Positions 43,421 through 51,215 of a stretch of DNA of 64,000 nucleotides are shown piece by piece. Origin of the DNA: Anaerolineae bacterium (GTDB lineage: Bacteria; Chloroflexota; Anaerolineae; 4572-78; J111); contig JAHDWA010000014.1 of NCBI GenBank assembly GCA_023382535.1, positions 146,403 to 210,402 of the forward strand. The letters run 5' to 3'. Under the pieces are notes generated by a model. The model did no database searches. It worked only from the letters and a program-made list of their open reading frames with translations, and was not told the origin of the DNA. The position numbers were made by a program, and so were the translations under genes. Within the stretch, counting starts at the first letter, position 1, and each line of letters opens with the position of its first letter.

Positions 43421-44056
43421 ATGGCCCGTAAACGCAGAGAAGCCGGTAACCTGGAATTAATTGGCGGGCAGCTATGCCTGGATTTTACCAACACCTATAC
43501 CCAAACCGAGGTACTCCAGCATGAATACCTCCACTGCTACCCGGACTTGCTGGCCTGGAGCCGGCACGCCGGCCTGCTGAGCGACGATCAGGCCCGGCAG
43601 CTTGATCAGAAAGCAGCGGATAATCCCACTATGGCCGCAGACGTGTTTAATCGGGCCATTGCCCTGCGAGAGACGATTTATCGGATTTTTGCGGCCGTTG
43701 CCCGCCAACAGACGCCCCTGCCAGCGGATGTCACTGCTTTGAACGCCTGGCTGGCTGAAGCACCGGGCCGGCCGCAGCTTATTTCGACGGGGGCGGTTTT
43801 TACCTGGCAGTGGCAGCAGGATGCGAGTGCTTTAGATACCATGCTCTGGCCAATTGCCTGGTCGGCGGCAGACCTGCTGACTTCGGCTGATTTGCCCCGT
43901 GTCCGCCAATGTGCCCGTTCCGACGGCTGCGATTGGTTATTTGTGGATACCAGTAAGAATCAGAGCCGGCGCTGGTGCAGCATGAATTTGTGCGGCAGCC
44001 GCGCTAAAATGCGCCGTTATTACCAGCGTAGGCGCGACGGAGTTCAAATCAGGTGA
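43421..44056 (+). CDS. CGNR zinc-finger (ABATE-domain) putative regulator
   Basis: A 211-residue protein with the ABATE domain opening LIGGQLCLDFTNTY and a C-terminal zinc finger CARSDGCDWLFVDTSKNQSRRWCSMNLCGSRAK, shown here only by its key parts: C-x4-C, D-x-S-K-N, R-R-W-C-S-M and C-G-S-R. The last motif is CGSR instead of the family's CGNR. Such proteins are thought to be stress-linked regulators binding nucleic acid. Divergent from the SUMF1 gene. Its stop codon TGA comes from the palindromic element that starts at 44051. Confidence 0.88.
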   Translation: MARKRREAGNLELIGGQLCLDFTNTYTQTEVLQHEYLHCYPDLLAWSRHAGLLSDDQARQLDQKAADNPTMAADVFNRAIALRETIYRIFAAVARQQTPLPADVTALNAWLAEAPGRPQLISTGAVFTWQWQQDASALDTMLWPIAWSAADLLTSADLPRVRQCARSDGCDWLFVDTSKNQSRRWCSMNLCGSRAKMRRYYQRRRDGVQIR

Positions 44057-44104
44057 CTGGCACTTTTCTCTTTAGTTAACCAAGTGCCAGTCACCTTTAG
44101 CCTG
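44042..44104 (+). repeat. Palindrome-ended interspersed element, copy c (short)
   Basis: Left arm AGGTGACTGGCACTT (44051-44065), right arm AAGTGCCAGTCACCTT (44082-44097), flanks GTTCAAATC and TAGCCTG. The interior is only 16 bp. The TGA in the left arm is the stop of the CGNR gene. First of two tandem copies. Confidence 0.8.
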
Positions 44105-44107
44105 GGG

Positions 44108-44201
44108 GTTCAAATCAGGTGACTGGTTCTTTTCTCTTTTGGCAAAACAATTGAGAACAGCGAAGCTTAGAGCTAACCAAGTGCCAGTCACCTTTAGCCT
44201 G
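44108..44201 (+). repeat. Palindrome-ended interspersed element, copy d (tandem to c)
   Basis: Left arm AGGTGACTGGTTCTT (44117-44131), right arm AAGTGCCAGTCACCTT (44179-44194). Both flanks (GTTCAAATC and TAGCCTG) are the same as in copy c, so the pair arose by tandem duplication followed by a deletion in c or an insertion in d. Confidence 0.8.
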
Positions 44202-44220
44202 AGCAGTTACGGATGTATTC

Positions 44221-45246
44221 TCAACGAAGCATAAATCCCGCCCGCAAAGGATCCTCCGGGTCAATCAAAAACTCGTGGCGGCCGGTGAGGTGGGCTGTGC
44301 CTTCGACTTCAGGGATAACAGCGGGGTAGGAACCAAAAGTCGTCGTGTCAAGGACCCGCCCGGTGAAGCGGCTGCCAATAATGCTCTCGATAGTGAGAGG
44401 TTGGTTAACGCCAATCTCACCTCGGGCATGTTGCAGCGCCAACCGGCCGCTCACGCCTGTACCTGTCGGGCTGCGATCTACCTCTCCCTCGGCAAAAACG
44501 CAGACATGGCGGCTGTGCCCGCCCTCGGCCAGCGCCGGACCGACGAAAATGACCCCGTAGAGAAAACTCAAATCGGCTTCAAAGGGATGGGGGATGGGCC
44601 GGGCGGCCATCACCGCCCGTTTGATGGCCATGCCCTTTTCGATGAGGGGGCGATAATCTTCCGGTGTGCAGGTCAGCCCCAGCTCGCCAGCCTGGACGTA
44701 AGCGTAAAAAGCGCCGCCAAAGGCCAGGTCGTAGCGCACCCGGCCCAGCCCCGGCACATCAACAAGCTCATCCAAAGCCAGGACAAAAGAGGGCACGTTT
44801 TGAAAGCGGACACGCTGGACCCGCCCTCCCGCGACGACGGCATGAGCCGTAACCAGTCCGGCGGGGGTGTCAATCTTGAGGGTAGTTTCCGGCTCAGTGG
44901 CCGGCAGCATCCCCGTCTCCAGGACCACAGTGGCGATGCCGATGATGCCGTGGCCGCACATGGTGCTGAAGCCTTCGTTGTGCATAAACAGGATGCCCAG
45001 GTCCGCGCCGGGTGTGACCGGCGGGGTGACGAGGCAGCCATACATATCGGCGTGGCCGCGCGGCTCCCACATTAAGGCTGTCCGCAGATGATCCAACGTT
45101 TCTTTCGCGTAACGACGTTTTTCTAAAATGGTTGCGCCGGGCAGGTCGGGGAAGCCGCCGGTGATAACCCGGAATGGCTCGCCCTCGGTGTGGGCGTCAA
45201 CCGTGGTGATTTTGAGCCAATGGGCTGGGGGTGTCCAATTTTTCAT
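44221..45246 (-). CDS. Proline-racemase-family enzyme, probable trans-3-hydroxy-L-proline dehydratase
   Basis: A 341-residue member of the proline racemase superfamily. The first active-site segment is MCGHGIIGIATV (catalytic Cys kept, about residue 92). The second is DRSPTGTGVSGRLAL, where the usual Cys is Thr. A Cys/Thr pair is the signature described for trans-3-hydroxy-L-proline dehydratase, as in the human enzyme, while racemases and 4-hydroxyproline epimerases carry two Cys. The enzyme would make pyrroline-2-carboxylate from trans-3-hydroxyproline. No proline catabolic genes adjoin it. Weak ribosome site. Confidence 0.87.
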   Translation of the reverse strand: MKNWTPPAHWLKITTVDAHTEGEPFRVITGGFPDLPGATILEKRRYAKETLDHLRTALMWEPRGHADMYGCLVTPPVTPGADLGILFMHNEGFSTMCGHGIIGIATVVLETGMLPATEPETTLKIDTPAGLVTAHAVVAGGRVQRVRFQNVPSFVLALDELVDVPGLGRVRYDLAFGGAFYAYVQAGELGLTCTPEDYRPLIEKGMAIKRAVMAARPIPHPFEADLSFLYGVIFVGPALAEGGHSRHVCVFAEGEVDRSPTGTGVSGRLALQHARGEIGVNQPLTIESIIGSRFTGRVLDTTTFGSYPAVIPEVEGTAHLTGRHEFLIDPEDPLRAGFMLR

Positions 45247-45560
45247 GATAGTTCCTTAAATTAACGTTCACTCTGGAGAAATTAGGGAAGCATAAGGGAC
45301 TCACCGGAACGAGGGGAACTTAAGCTCCTTTAGTTCCAGGAATTCCCTGAAATTCTTGCTAATTCTAGCCAATTGCCATTAATTCAGCAATCCATAGCTC
45401 CCTCAAAAGCTGGCAGAGGGGTGATTTAACCCTGTCCTGCAAATCACCCTAGTAGATTTTGAAAAATAACTCAGGTGGGTATTTCCAGAAGTGGCAAAAT
45501 TAGATAAGATAAACAGGGATTATGGCAAGAAAGATTTAAGGAGTCCAGCAGGATCAAGAG
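45247..45560. other. Intergenic region before the pseudo-receiver gene
   Basis: 314 bp without a gene. It is AT-richer than its surroundings and holds a hairpin (AGGGGTGATTT at about 45417 with AAATCACCCT at about 45442) and a weaker inverted repeat around CTTAAGCTCC. A plausible -10 (TAAGAT) lies about 55 bp before the ATG at 45561. No RNA family or repeat recognised. Confidence 0.4.
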
Positions 45561-45980
45561 ATGGGCCGGGTACGAGTTTTTATTGTTTCAGACAGTTTAA
45601 CGTTTAGTGATGGGCTTAAGAGCCTGCTCACGCCTGATGTAGAAATAGTTGGCCAGGAGATAGATGCGACCCAAGCCATTGCGCGCATCAAGGCCCTGAA
45701 GCCAGAGGTTATCATTTGGGCCAATACCGGCCTGAACTCCAGTGCGCCTTTAGAGGAAACCACTCTGTTGGAAGCGGTACCCCTCATCAGGATGATCAGT
45801 CTAACCCTACAAAATAATGTGATCGTTATCCGCCACTTAGGCCGAAAAACGGTCCGGGTTGCCCACGACCCCCAGGACTTGATAGAAGCAATTAAATATC
45901 GTTTACTCCCCTCCCCAGCCAAAAAGAAGCGGCCCAACCTGATTAACAGATTAAACCGGTCTTTGAGGGGAATGCTGTAA
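45561..45980 (+). CDS. Atypical (pseudo-)receiver-domain protein
   Basis: A 139-residue protein that fits the response-regulator receiver fold: strand VRVFIVSDSLTFSDGL, helix, strand EIVGQEID, helix ATQAIARIKALKPEVIIWANTG, and a later strand plus basic tail. The usual phosphorylated Asp at the end of strand 3 (I-I-W-A-N) is Asn, and the acidic pair at the end of strand 1 is reduced to one Asp. No output domain. It is probably a phosphorylation-independent signal or protein-interaction module. AGGA lies seven bases before the ATG. Confidence 0.65.
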   Translation: MGRVRVFIVSDSLTFSDGLKSLLTPDVEIVGQEIDATQAIARIKALKPEVIIWANTGLNSSAPLEETTLLEAVPLIRMISLTLQNNVIVIRHLGRKTVRVAHDPQDLIEAIKYRLLPSPAKKKRPNLINRLNRSLRGML

Positions 45981-46021
45981 AATAAGCTTCACTTTGAATT
46001 AACAAATGATAGGGGTAAGGA

Positions 46022-46369
46022 ATGGAACGGGCGCAGATTGTTTCGGACAGGGTCAACAGGATTAAAGGACTTCTCAGGCCAGACACCCCTCCTAAGTTTG
46101 CCAAGAGCAAAGCTTCGGACTACCCCAACCCAGCCTTGCTCGTCCCGGCCCAGGCCGCCGAAATTCGGGCTGCATATGAGGCTGCGTTAGAAACGCCCCT
46201 TGCTTTTCACGCCCGCCCGCACCTGGTCTTGGCGCTTAGACTGTACCGATTTGGTTTTAATCCCCGCAGCATCTACAACGCCATTCCCCTGGCGGAGTGG
46301 GTATTGAAATCCTATGGGCAAAAGCACCTGTCCAACCCCCGTAGATCAATAACCTTTTCCACAAGCTAG
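46022..46369 (+). CDS. Hypothetical protein
   Basis: A 115-residue basic protein not recognised. Two-part layout: a basic N-terminus (VNRIKGLLRPDTPPKF) and a helical part from about 45 (AEIRAAYEAALETPLAFHAR ... LALRLYRFGFNPRSIYNAI). No signal peptide or membrane helix. AAGGA directly precedes the ATG, and it lies 41 bp after the pseudo-receiver gene on the same strand, so they are probably one operon. Confidence 0.6.
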   Translation: MERAQIVSDRVNRIKGLLRPDTPPKFAKSKASDYPNPALLVPAQAAEIRAAYEAALETPLAFHARPHLVLALRLYRFGFNPRSIYNAIPLAEWVLKSYGQKHLSNPRRSITFSTS

Positions 46370-46416
46370 GACAAAAGAAGATGCATAAGTTCCCGCGATT
46401 CTTCGGGGTTCTTCTT

Positions 46417-46701
46417 TTAACATGGCTGACCATTGTCATCAATATAGCACGAGTCCGATTGAAACCGCTGCCAATCGGCCACAAATTTCTCCAACTCTTT
46501 TAAGTAGGCTGAAATCGCTGCGAGGCCGCTGATAATTTGGCCGTTATCATTAATTGCCGGCAGGGCGACTTCTGGATCGAGATCGTTTTGCAGTTTGTCT
46601 TCTTCGACCGTGATCACCCGGTGCGCCACAACCAGTTCTTGCAAGGTGGCTTCGATGTCGGCGCAGGCGGGGCAATCGCAGGGGCGATAGAGTTTGATCA
46701 T
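46417..46701 (-). CDS. Glutaredoxin/thioredoxin-fold protein
   Basis: A 94-residue thioredoxin-fold protein: strand MIKLYRP, active-site region CDCPACADIE, strand HRVITVEE, the cis-Pro region VALPAINDNGQ and GLAAISAYLKELEKF. The cysteine motif C-P-A-C at the helix start suggests thiol-disulfide or glutathione chemistry; the N-terminal domain of glutathione transferases is similar. It follows the STAS gene nine bases downstream on the same strand. Confidence 0.8.
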   Translation of the reverse strand: MIKLYRPCDCPACADIEATLQELVVAHRVITVEEDKLQNDLDPEVALPAINDNGQIISGLAAISAYLKELEKFVADWQRFQSDSCYIDDNGQPC

Positions 46702-46710
46702 TTTTCCCTG

Positions 46711-47100
46711 TCACGAAGGAGCCGATTCGTCATGGCTTTCCTTGTTTCCCCTGGAGTTTTCGCCAACTTCGATCTCGAAGAAGTGATCAACCTGCATAAT
46801 GCGCAGAATCCGCTGTAGATAAGCGTTGGGATTGCGGAGAACCAGGGGGATATTTTTGTCAGACAACTGTTTGTACAGCAGCAGCAGCAACAGCAAACCA
46901 CGCGAGTCGAAACTGCTGAGGGTACTCAGGTCTATCACAAATTTTTGGGCCTGGGCTGCTACAACTTTTTGCACAAGGGTTTGGTTGTCAATTGCTTGGG
47001 AAAAATGAAGCAATTCCGGCTCGATGACGCCATTTATTGCCAGCCACCAGGCATCGCGCGAGTCCTGGTTCGGCTGCTTTTCTAGCCGTGCTATGATCAT
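46711..47100 (-). CDS. STAS-domain protein (anti-anti-sigma-like)
   Basis: A 129-residue stand-alone STAS domain. The hallmark is the strand-loop-helix FVIDLSTLSSFDSRGLLLLL, where the second Ser sits at the position phosphorylated in SpoIIAA-type proteins, followed by IPLVLRNPNAYLQRILRIM. It likely binds an anti-sigma kinase not in the window. Upstream in the same direction lies the excisionase-like HTH gene; downstream the glutaredoxin-like gene. Confidence 0.82.
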   Translation of the reverse strand: MIIARLEKQPNQDSRDAWWLAINGVIEPELLHFSQAIDNQTLVQKVVAAQAQKFVIDLSTLSSFDSRGLLLLLLLYKQLSDKNIPLVLRNPNAYLQRILRIMQVDHFFEIEVGENSRGNKESHDESAPS

Positions 47101-47141
47101 GGCTAGTTTCCTCCTGAATTTGTCGAATCGCCAGTTAAACT

Positions 47142-47357
47142 TTATCCCCCTGAGTAAGTCTGAATAGCTGTCTCTTCCTCTGCTTCGAATGGCTCGAGTG
47201 GGAAGCCCATCATCTTCTCAACCGTAGTGCGATGCACGCGCCAGCCGTGACCGGCCTTAAAGGCCAGCAGCCGCCCCTGGTTGCACCAGCGCCAGACGGT
47301 GCTGCGGCTGACTTTGAGATATTTAGCCACTTCTTGGACGGTTAGAATTTCGTCCAT
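47142..47357 (-). CDS. Excisionase-family (MerR-like) DNA-binding protein
   Basis: A 71-residue HTH_17 protein starting MDEILTVQEVAKYLKVSRST, followed by VWRWCNQGRLLAFKAGHGWR, and ending in an acidic tail. Small proteins of this type bind DNA as excisionases or as local regulators; no integrase is near, so regulation is more likely. ATG 47357 is preferred to an upstream in-frame ATG at 47378. Diverges from the NB-ARC regulator gene, about 200 bp away. Confidence 0.85.
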   Translation of the reverse strand: MDEILTVQEVAKYLKVSRSTVWRWCNQGRLLAFKAGHGWRVHRTTVEKMMGFPLEPFEAEEETAIQTYSGG

Positions 47358-47564
47358 GTTGAAACCCCCAATTGTCAAAATTACAGGAAAACGGCATAAT
47401 AGGTTTTCTAAATCGGATCCCTCTCCGCCCAGGAAATTTCCACGCTTTGTCGACTTTTAGCTACTCATACCCACTGTTGCAACCTAATTTTAACATGAAA
47501 TCCTTTTATCTATCAAGTACAAAAGCCGTACAAAATTCGTACACTTTGAGCGATGAGACTGCCA

Positions 47565-48926
47565 ATGAACCTGCCAGAATTCGGCCAAAAGTTGCGAGAA
47601 TTGAGAACCAGCCGGGGCTTGTCTCAGGCTGCTCTGGCCCGGCAACTCCCTGTAAGCACCGACCTGATTTCCATCTGGGAACGAGCTTATCAACATCGGG
47701 GCCGGAGCTGGCGGCCGGACCGAACTGCCGTCCTGCGCCTTATTGAAATCTTTGCTGACTCCTTAACTGGGGCGGAAGTGCAAACGTGGGCTGGGCATGC
47801 CGGTTACAGCCTGACTCAGGCAGAGCTGCAAAAGTTTTTTCCCAACCTTCCTCTTCCACTTGAACTCTCCTCTCGACCGCCCGGAACGACGGCCCGGCCT
47901 GCTTTGCTGGCTGGGCTGCCCGACACCCATCTGTTTGGAATTAGCCGCGAGCAGCAGCAGCTTCGCCGGGTACTGGATCAGGCTGAAGCACCCTGGCTGA
48001 TCGCCATTGACGGCATCGGCGGCATTGGCAAATCCTCACTGGCGGCGGCGTTGGTTCGTGAGCTGGTCTCGACGGACCGGTTTCACCGCATTGCCTGGAT
48101 CAGCGCCAAGCAGGAAGAGTTTTTATCCCGAAGTGGACGTGAAGCTCTCCAGCGGCCCGCCCTCGACGCTGCCACGCTAACCGACACGCTGCTGGAGCAG
48201 CTTGGCGAGCCTCTGCTGCTGACTCGTTCCCCGGCGGAGAAGCAGGCGGGCCTGGTTGCCCTGCTCAAAAAGCAGCCCTACCTGGTGGTGATTGACAACC
48301 TGGAAACAGTGATTGACTACCAGACCCTGTTACCGGTCCTGCGGGAATGGGCCAACCCTACCAAATTTCTGCTAACCAGCCGCCACACCCTGCACGCCTA
48401 CGACGATATTTACTGCTTCAGCCTGAAGGAACTGAGCCAGCCGGATGCCCTGGCCCTGCTCAGCTATGAAGCCGAAATTCGCGGTGCGACAGCCCTGGCC
48501 AGCGCGACACTGGCCCAACTGGCCAGCATCTACGAGGTGGTCGGCGGCAACCCCCTGGCCCTGAAGCTGGTGGTGGGACAAACCCGGGTGCTGCCTCTGA
48601 CCCAAGTGCTGGATAATTTGCGGGAGGCGCGCAGCAAAAAGATAGATGACCTGTATACCTACATCTACTGGCAAGCCTGGCATGCTCTGGACGAAGCCGG
48701 CCGCCAAACCCTGCTGGTCATGCCGCTTGCCCAGGGCGGGACGCTGGCCCACCTTGCCGCCCTGACCGACCTGGATGGGACCGGCCTGACCCAGGCCCTG
48801 GAAGAATTGGTCACACTCTCCCTGCTGGAAGTTAGCGCCGATCTGGAACAGCCCCGCTACCGTATCCACCGCCTGACCGAAACCTTTTTGCTCAACGAGG
48901 TGGCCAAGTGGCAAGCGCCACCCTAA
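47565..48926 (+). CDS. XRE-HTH/NB-ARC STAND regulator
   Basis: About 453 residues from ATG 47565 (ATG 47553 is four codons upstream). N-terminal Cro/C1-type HTH (GQKLRELRTSRGLSQAALAR, then STDLISIWERA), a linker, then an NB-ARC ATPase: Walker A DGIGGIGKSSLAAALV (about residue 150), Walker B PYLVVIDNLETV, and the RNBS-B/GLPL-like FLLTSRHTLHA and GGNPLALKLVVG. The C-terminal winged-helix region ends soon after (HRLTETFLLNEV), without TPR or LRR sensor repeats. Such proteins are signalling NTPases controlling transcription. The truncated sensor end is notable. Confidence 0.85.
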   Translation: MNLPEFGQKLRELRTSRGLSQAALARQLPVSTDLISIWERAYQHRGRSWRPDRTAVLRLIEIFADSLTGAEVQTWAGHAGYSLTQAELQKFFPNLPLPLELSSRPPGTTARPALLAGLPDTHLFGISREQQQLRRVLDQAEAPWLIAIDGIGGIGKSSLAAALVRELVSTDRFHRIAWISAKQEEFLSRSGREALQRPALDAATLTDTLLEQLGEPLLLTRSPAEKQAGLVALLKKQPYLVVIDNLETVIDYQTLLPVLREWANPTKFLLTSRHTLHAYDDIYCFSLKELSQPDALALLSYEAEIRGATALASATLAQLASIYEVVGGNPLALKLVVGQTRVLPLTQVLDNLREARSKKIDDLYTYIYWQAWHALDEAGRQTLLVMPLAQGGTLAHLAALTDLDGTGLTQALEELVTLSLLEVSADLEQPRYRIHRLTETFLLNEVAKWQAPP

Positions 48927-48967
48927 CTCAGGTAACCGGCTATGCCGCCGTATCCCGACTAAAGCAA

Positions 48968-49002
48968 AAAAGACCTCTGGCAAGTCTTGCCAGAGGTCTT
49001 TT
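48968..49002. terminator. Bidirectional intrinsic terminator
   Basis: 17-bp arms AAAAGACCTCTGGCAAG (48968-48984) and CTTGCCAGAGGTCTTTT (48986-49002), with T tracts on both strands. It separates the convergent NB-ARC and DUF892 genes. Confidence 0.92.
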
Positions 49003-49015
49003 GTATAGCTATTTT

Positions 49016-49522
49016 TTAGCGCCGAGCGCCGTCACCCGCCATCGCTTCCACGTTGATACTCTCAGCGATCTGGGTCAACATCTTATCTGTTTGCCCTTCC
49101 TCGTCGAGGATTTGCTGCAGCGTTTTGGCCGCTTGATTCATGCCTAACAGGTTAGCGTAGGTCCGCGCTGTACCGTAGCTGGCAATTTCATAGTGTTCAA
49201 CTTTTTGAGCGGCGGCAATGAGGCCGGCGTCCATCACCTCAGGTTCAGCCTTTTCCTTCATTAACTCGGCGCCTTCCTCAATTAAGCCTTCCATAGCCTT
49301 GCACTTTTTACCCCGGTTATTGCCGCTCACTTCGGTTAAAACCTGCTCGACCCGCTCCAGGTGCCCTTTGGTTTGCTCCAGATGGCGTTCAAAGGCCTGT
49401 TGCAGTTCCGGCGATGAGGCTGCTTTGGCCATTTTGGGCAAGGCTTTGGTTAGTTGATTCTCGGCGTCCTTCAAATCTTTGAGCTGGTCAATAAACAAAG
49501 TTTTTAATGAGTTGAGTTCCAT
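49016..49522 (-). CDS. DUF892 (YciE/YciF) ferritin-like stress protein
   Basis: A 168-residue four-helix protein of the YciF family: LFIDQLKDLKDAENQLTKAL, HLEQTKGHLERVEQV, CKAMEGLIEEG, VMDAGLIAAAQKVEHYEIAS and LDEEGQTDKML. The Glu and His positions (E-x6-Y-like metal sites) match ferritin-like di-iron sites. YciF homologues respond to osmotic and general stress. It lies 55 bp after the next stress gene on the same strand, likely in one stress-response group. Confidence 0.9.
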   Translation of the reverse strand: MELNSLKTLFIDQLKDLKDAENQLTKALPKMAKAASSPELQQAFERHLEQTKGHLERVEQVLTEVSGNNRGKKCKAMEGLIEEGAELMKEKAEPEVMDAGLIAAAQKVEHYEIASYGTARTYANLLGMNQAAKTLQQILDEEGQTDKMLTQIAESINVEAMAGDGARR

Positions 49523-49576
49523 ACTTTTCTCCTGTTTCTGCTATAAATAGACTCTAATTACTTATAAGATTCTGGT

Positions 49577-50746
49577 CTAGCGTACACCTACAGCCCTTCT
49601 AGCTTCTTCCCAGGCATGACGAACCGCATCTTTAAACTGGTCCCACGACTCAACATACCGCTCTTCCCAGGCATGCCGTGCTTCCGGCTCCACTTCGGCC
49701 CAGGTGCGGTTTTGAAAGCGGGCGTCGTGAGATAAATTATAGCCGTAATGGTAAGCTGGCTCATAATCGCTGTAGGCGGAGCCATTTCTGGCATAGTGGT
49801 TAATATAGTGCCGCCGGAAGTTGTCTTCATAGGTATCGTAATCATCCTCCAGCTTGAGGGAACGAGTGCCTTCTTCCCAGGCATAGGCAACCGCAGCTTT
49901 GAACTGATCCCAGGTACCCGGGTTCTTTTCTTCCCATGAGGCGCGCACTTCCGATTCCACTTCCCTCCAACTTCGGCTGCCGTAGTAGTAATTATAGTTG
50001 GCCAAATCGAGGCCGTACTGGTATGCGGCGGCATAATCATCGTAGTTGTATCGGCTATTAACATAGCTGCTTTGATAATGCTGGCGAAACCTGGCTTCAT
50101 ACCGGTTAAATTCATCAGGATCAACACCCGTAAAAGCAGAGCGATAAGCCTTATCGGAGGGTAACTGTTGGCTCGCGTCAGATGTGGAGTCAGAGGTAGA
50201 GGGCCTCCAGCCTTCCTGCTGCCACTGGCCAGTGCGTTCGTTAAGATTAACGGGGTGATGGCGGTCCAGAATTTCTTTCGCCTGGTCAACCCCCTCATCA
50301 TCTGTCTGAACGGTTAGCAAGACGCCGCCGCGCCGAATCCCTTCGACGTAGGAATTGGCCTGTTCTGTAGGAATGCCCATCTCAATGAGAGCGCCCAGCA
50401 GGCCGCCGGTAACAGTTCCGATCCCTGTACTCATCAGGGCGGTGATCAGGGGACCAGCGGCAATAATGGGGCCAATGCCAGGAATCAATAAAACTCCCAG
50501 GCCAACCAGGAGGCCGCTAATGCCTCCAACAAGGGCGCCAGCGCCGACATCAACGACCGCGTCTTCGTGATGCCCTGTCTCTTTGCTTGTCTGCTGCAAA
50601 TCACCCAAATGGCGCCGATATTGGCCTGAAGCGTCGTTCGCGGCAAGGCTAATGTTGTCGCGATTAAAGCCGCTCTCTACTAAATCTTGCGTGGCCTGCT
50701 GCGCTTCTGCCAGCGTATCGTACAAAGCTACCACCGTTGTCGTCAC
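49577..50746 (-). CDS. YflT/GSP17M-like stress protein with duplicated Tyr-rich domain
   Basis: A 389-residue protein. The N-terminal (1-45) TTTVVALYDTLAEAQQATQD matches the heat-induced stress protein YflT domain. A glycine-rich hydrophobic segment (about 70-125, GALVGGISGLLVGLGVLLI and TVTGGLLGALI) can insert in or cross the membrane. Residues about 205-385 contain two copies of an aromatic domain, each with RFRQHY/NFRRHY, a Y-x-D-Y stretch, AYxYGxxL and WExK-x-GTWDQFKxAVxxAWEE. This domain is not one I can name. GGAG ribosome site. Confidence 0.82.
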   Translation of the reverse strand: MTTTVVALYDTLAEAQQATQDLVESGFNRDNISLAANDASGQYRRHLGDLQQTSKETGHHEDAVVDVGAGALVGGISGLLVGLGVLLIPGIGPIIAAGPLITALMSTGIGTVTGGLLGALIEMGIPTEQANSYVEGIRRGGVLLTVQTDDEGVDQAKEILDRHHPVNLNERTGQWQQEGWRPSTSDSTSDASQQLPSDKAYRSAFTGVDPDEFNRYEARFRQHYQSSYVNSRYNYDDYAAAYQYGLDLANYNYYYGSRSWREVESEVRASWEEKNPGTWDQFKAAVAYAWEEGTRSLKLEDDYDTYEDNFRRHYINHYARNGSAYSDYEPAYHYGYNLSHDARFQNRTWAEVEPEARHAWEERYVESWDQFKDAVRHAWEEARRAVGVR

Positions 50747-50871
50747 AACGATCTCCTTTCTTCACCGTTCTTAGAGATGGATTGTGCCCTTCCAGACATA
50801 GACATAGCCTATCATAACGGCTTTTAGTTCATTCTGCCTATACCCGCCTAGGCTAAATTTGGTGAAAAGAA

Positions 50872-50893
50872 AGAGCTATTTTCCAGTAGCTCT
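50872..50893 (-). terminator. Hairpin of the GAGCTATC family
   Basis: AGAGCTA (50872-50878) and TAGCTCT (50887-50893), 8-base loop, followed on the (-) strand by TTCTTTTC. Weakest member of the family. Confidence 0.55.
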
Positions 50894-50928
50894 AGTAGAT
50901 GGATAAAGATAACCTGATCCTGGCTGAG

Positions 50929-51067
50929 CTAATTGTAATAATGAGAGGGAGGCTCAAGGGTTACTGTGGTTCGCTCGATCATGGTCTGGCCGCACTGGGG
51001 ACAAAGTGAAGGATCAAATTGCCCATACCAGGTTAGGCGATTTTGCAGCAAGAAGAGAGTTATCTTT
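50929..51067 (-). pseudogene. Zinc-ribbon-like C-terminal remnant
   Basis: An open (-) frame of about 45 residues without a start codon that ends in a recognisable C-terminus: a CPQCGQTM zinc-ribbon half-site and TVTLEPPSHYYN. The 5' end runs into the hairpin at 51056. It looks like the tail of a larger lost gene, possibly a transposase of the kind with a C-terminal CxxC, though the family is uncertain. Confidence 0.35.
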
Positions 51068-51077
51068 TGATAACTCT
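51056..51077 (-). terminator. Intrinsic terminator of the GAGCTATC family
   Basis: AGAGTTATC (51056-51064) and GATAACTCT (51069-51077), TTTT loop; followed on the (-) strand by CTTCTTGC. Lies downstream of the unknown 229-residue gene. Confidence 0.65.
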
Positions 51078-51215
51078 AGGAGGAGTTCTCTTAGCTTTCG
51101 CTGCTCAGATGGCTACTTTGCCACATAAAAAAAGTAGCTCGAATGAGCGAGAATCCGGAGAGGAGTTAGTTGTTCAAGAGGGTAACAACTGGGGTTAAGT
51201 AGCAAGCGAGGTGGT

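Larger units (their letters stand above)
50747..51215. other. Intergenic region with two GAGCTATC-type hairpins and a gene remnant
   Basis: 469 bp with no full gene. It contains the hairpins at 50872-50893 and 51056-51077, a (-) strand reading-frame remnant (50929-51067) and, near 51118, an A-rich run followed by GTAGCTCGAATGAGCGAG. No promoter could be chosen with confidence. Confidence 0.5.
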
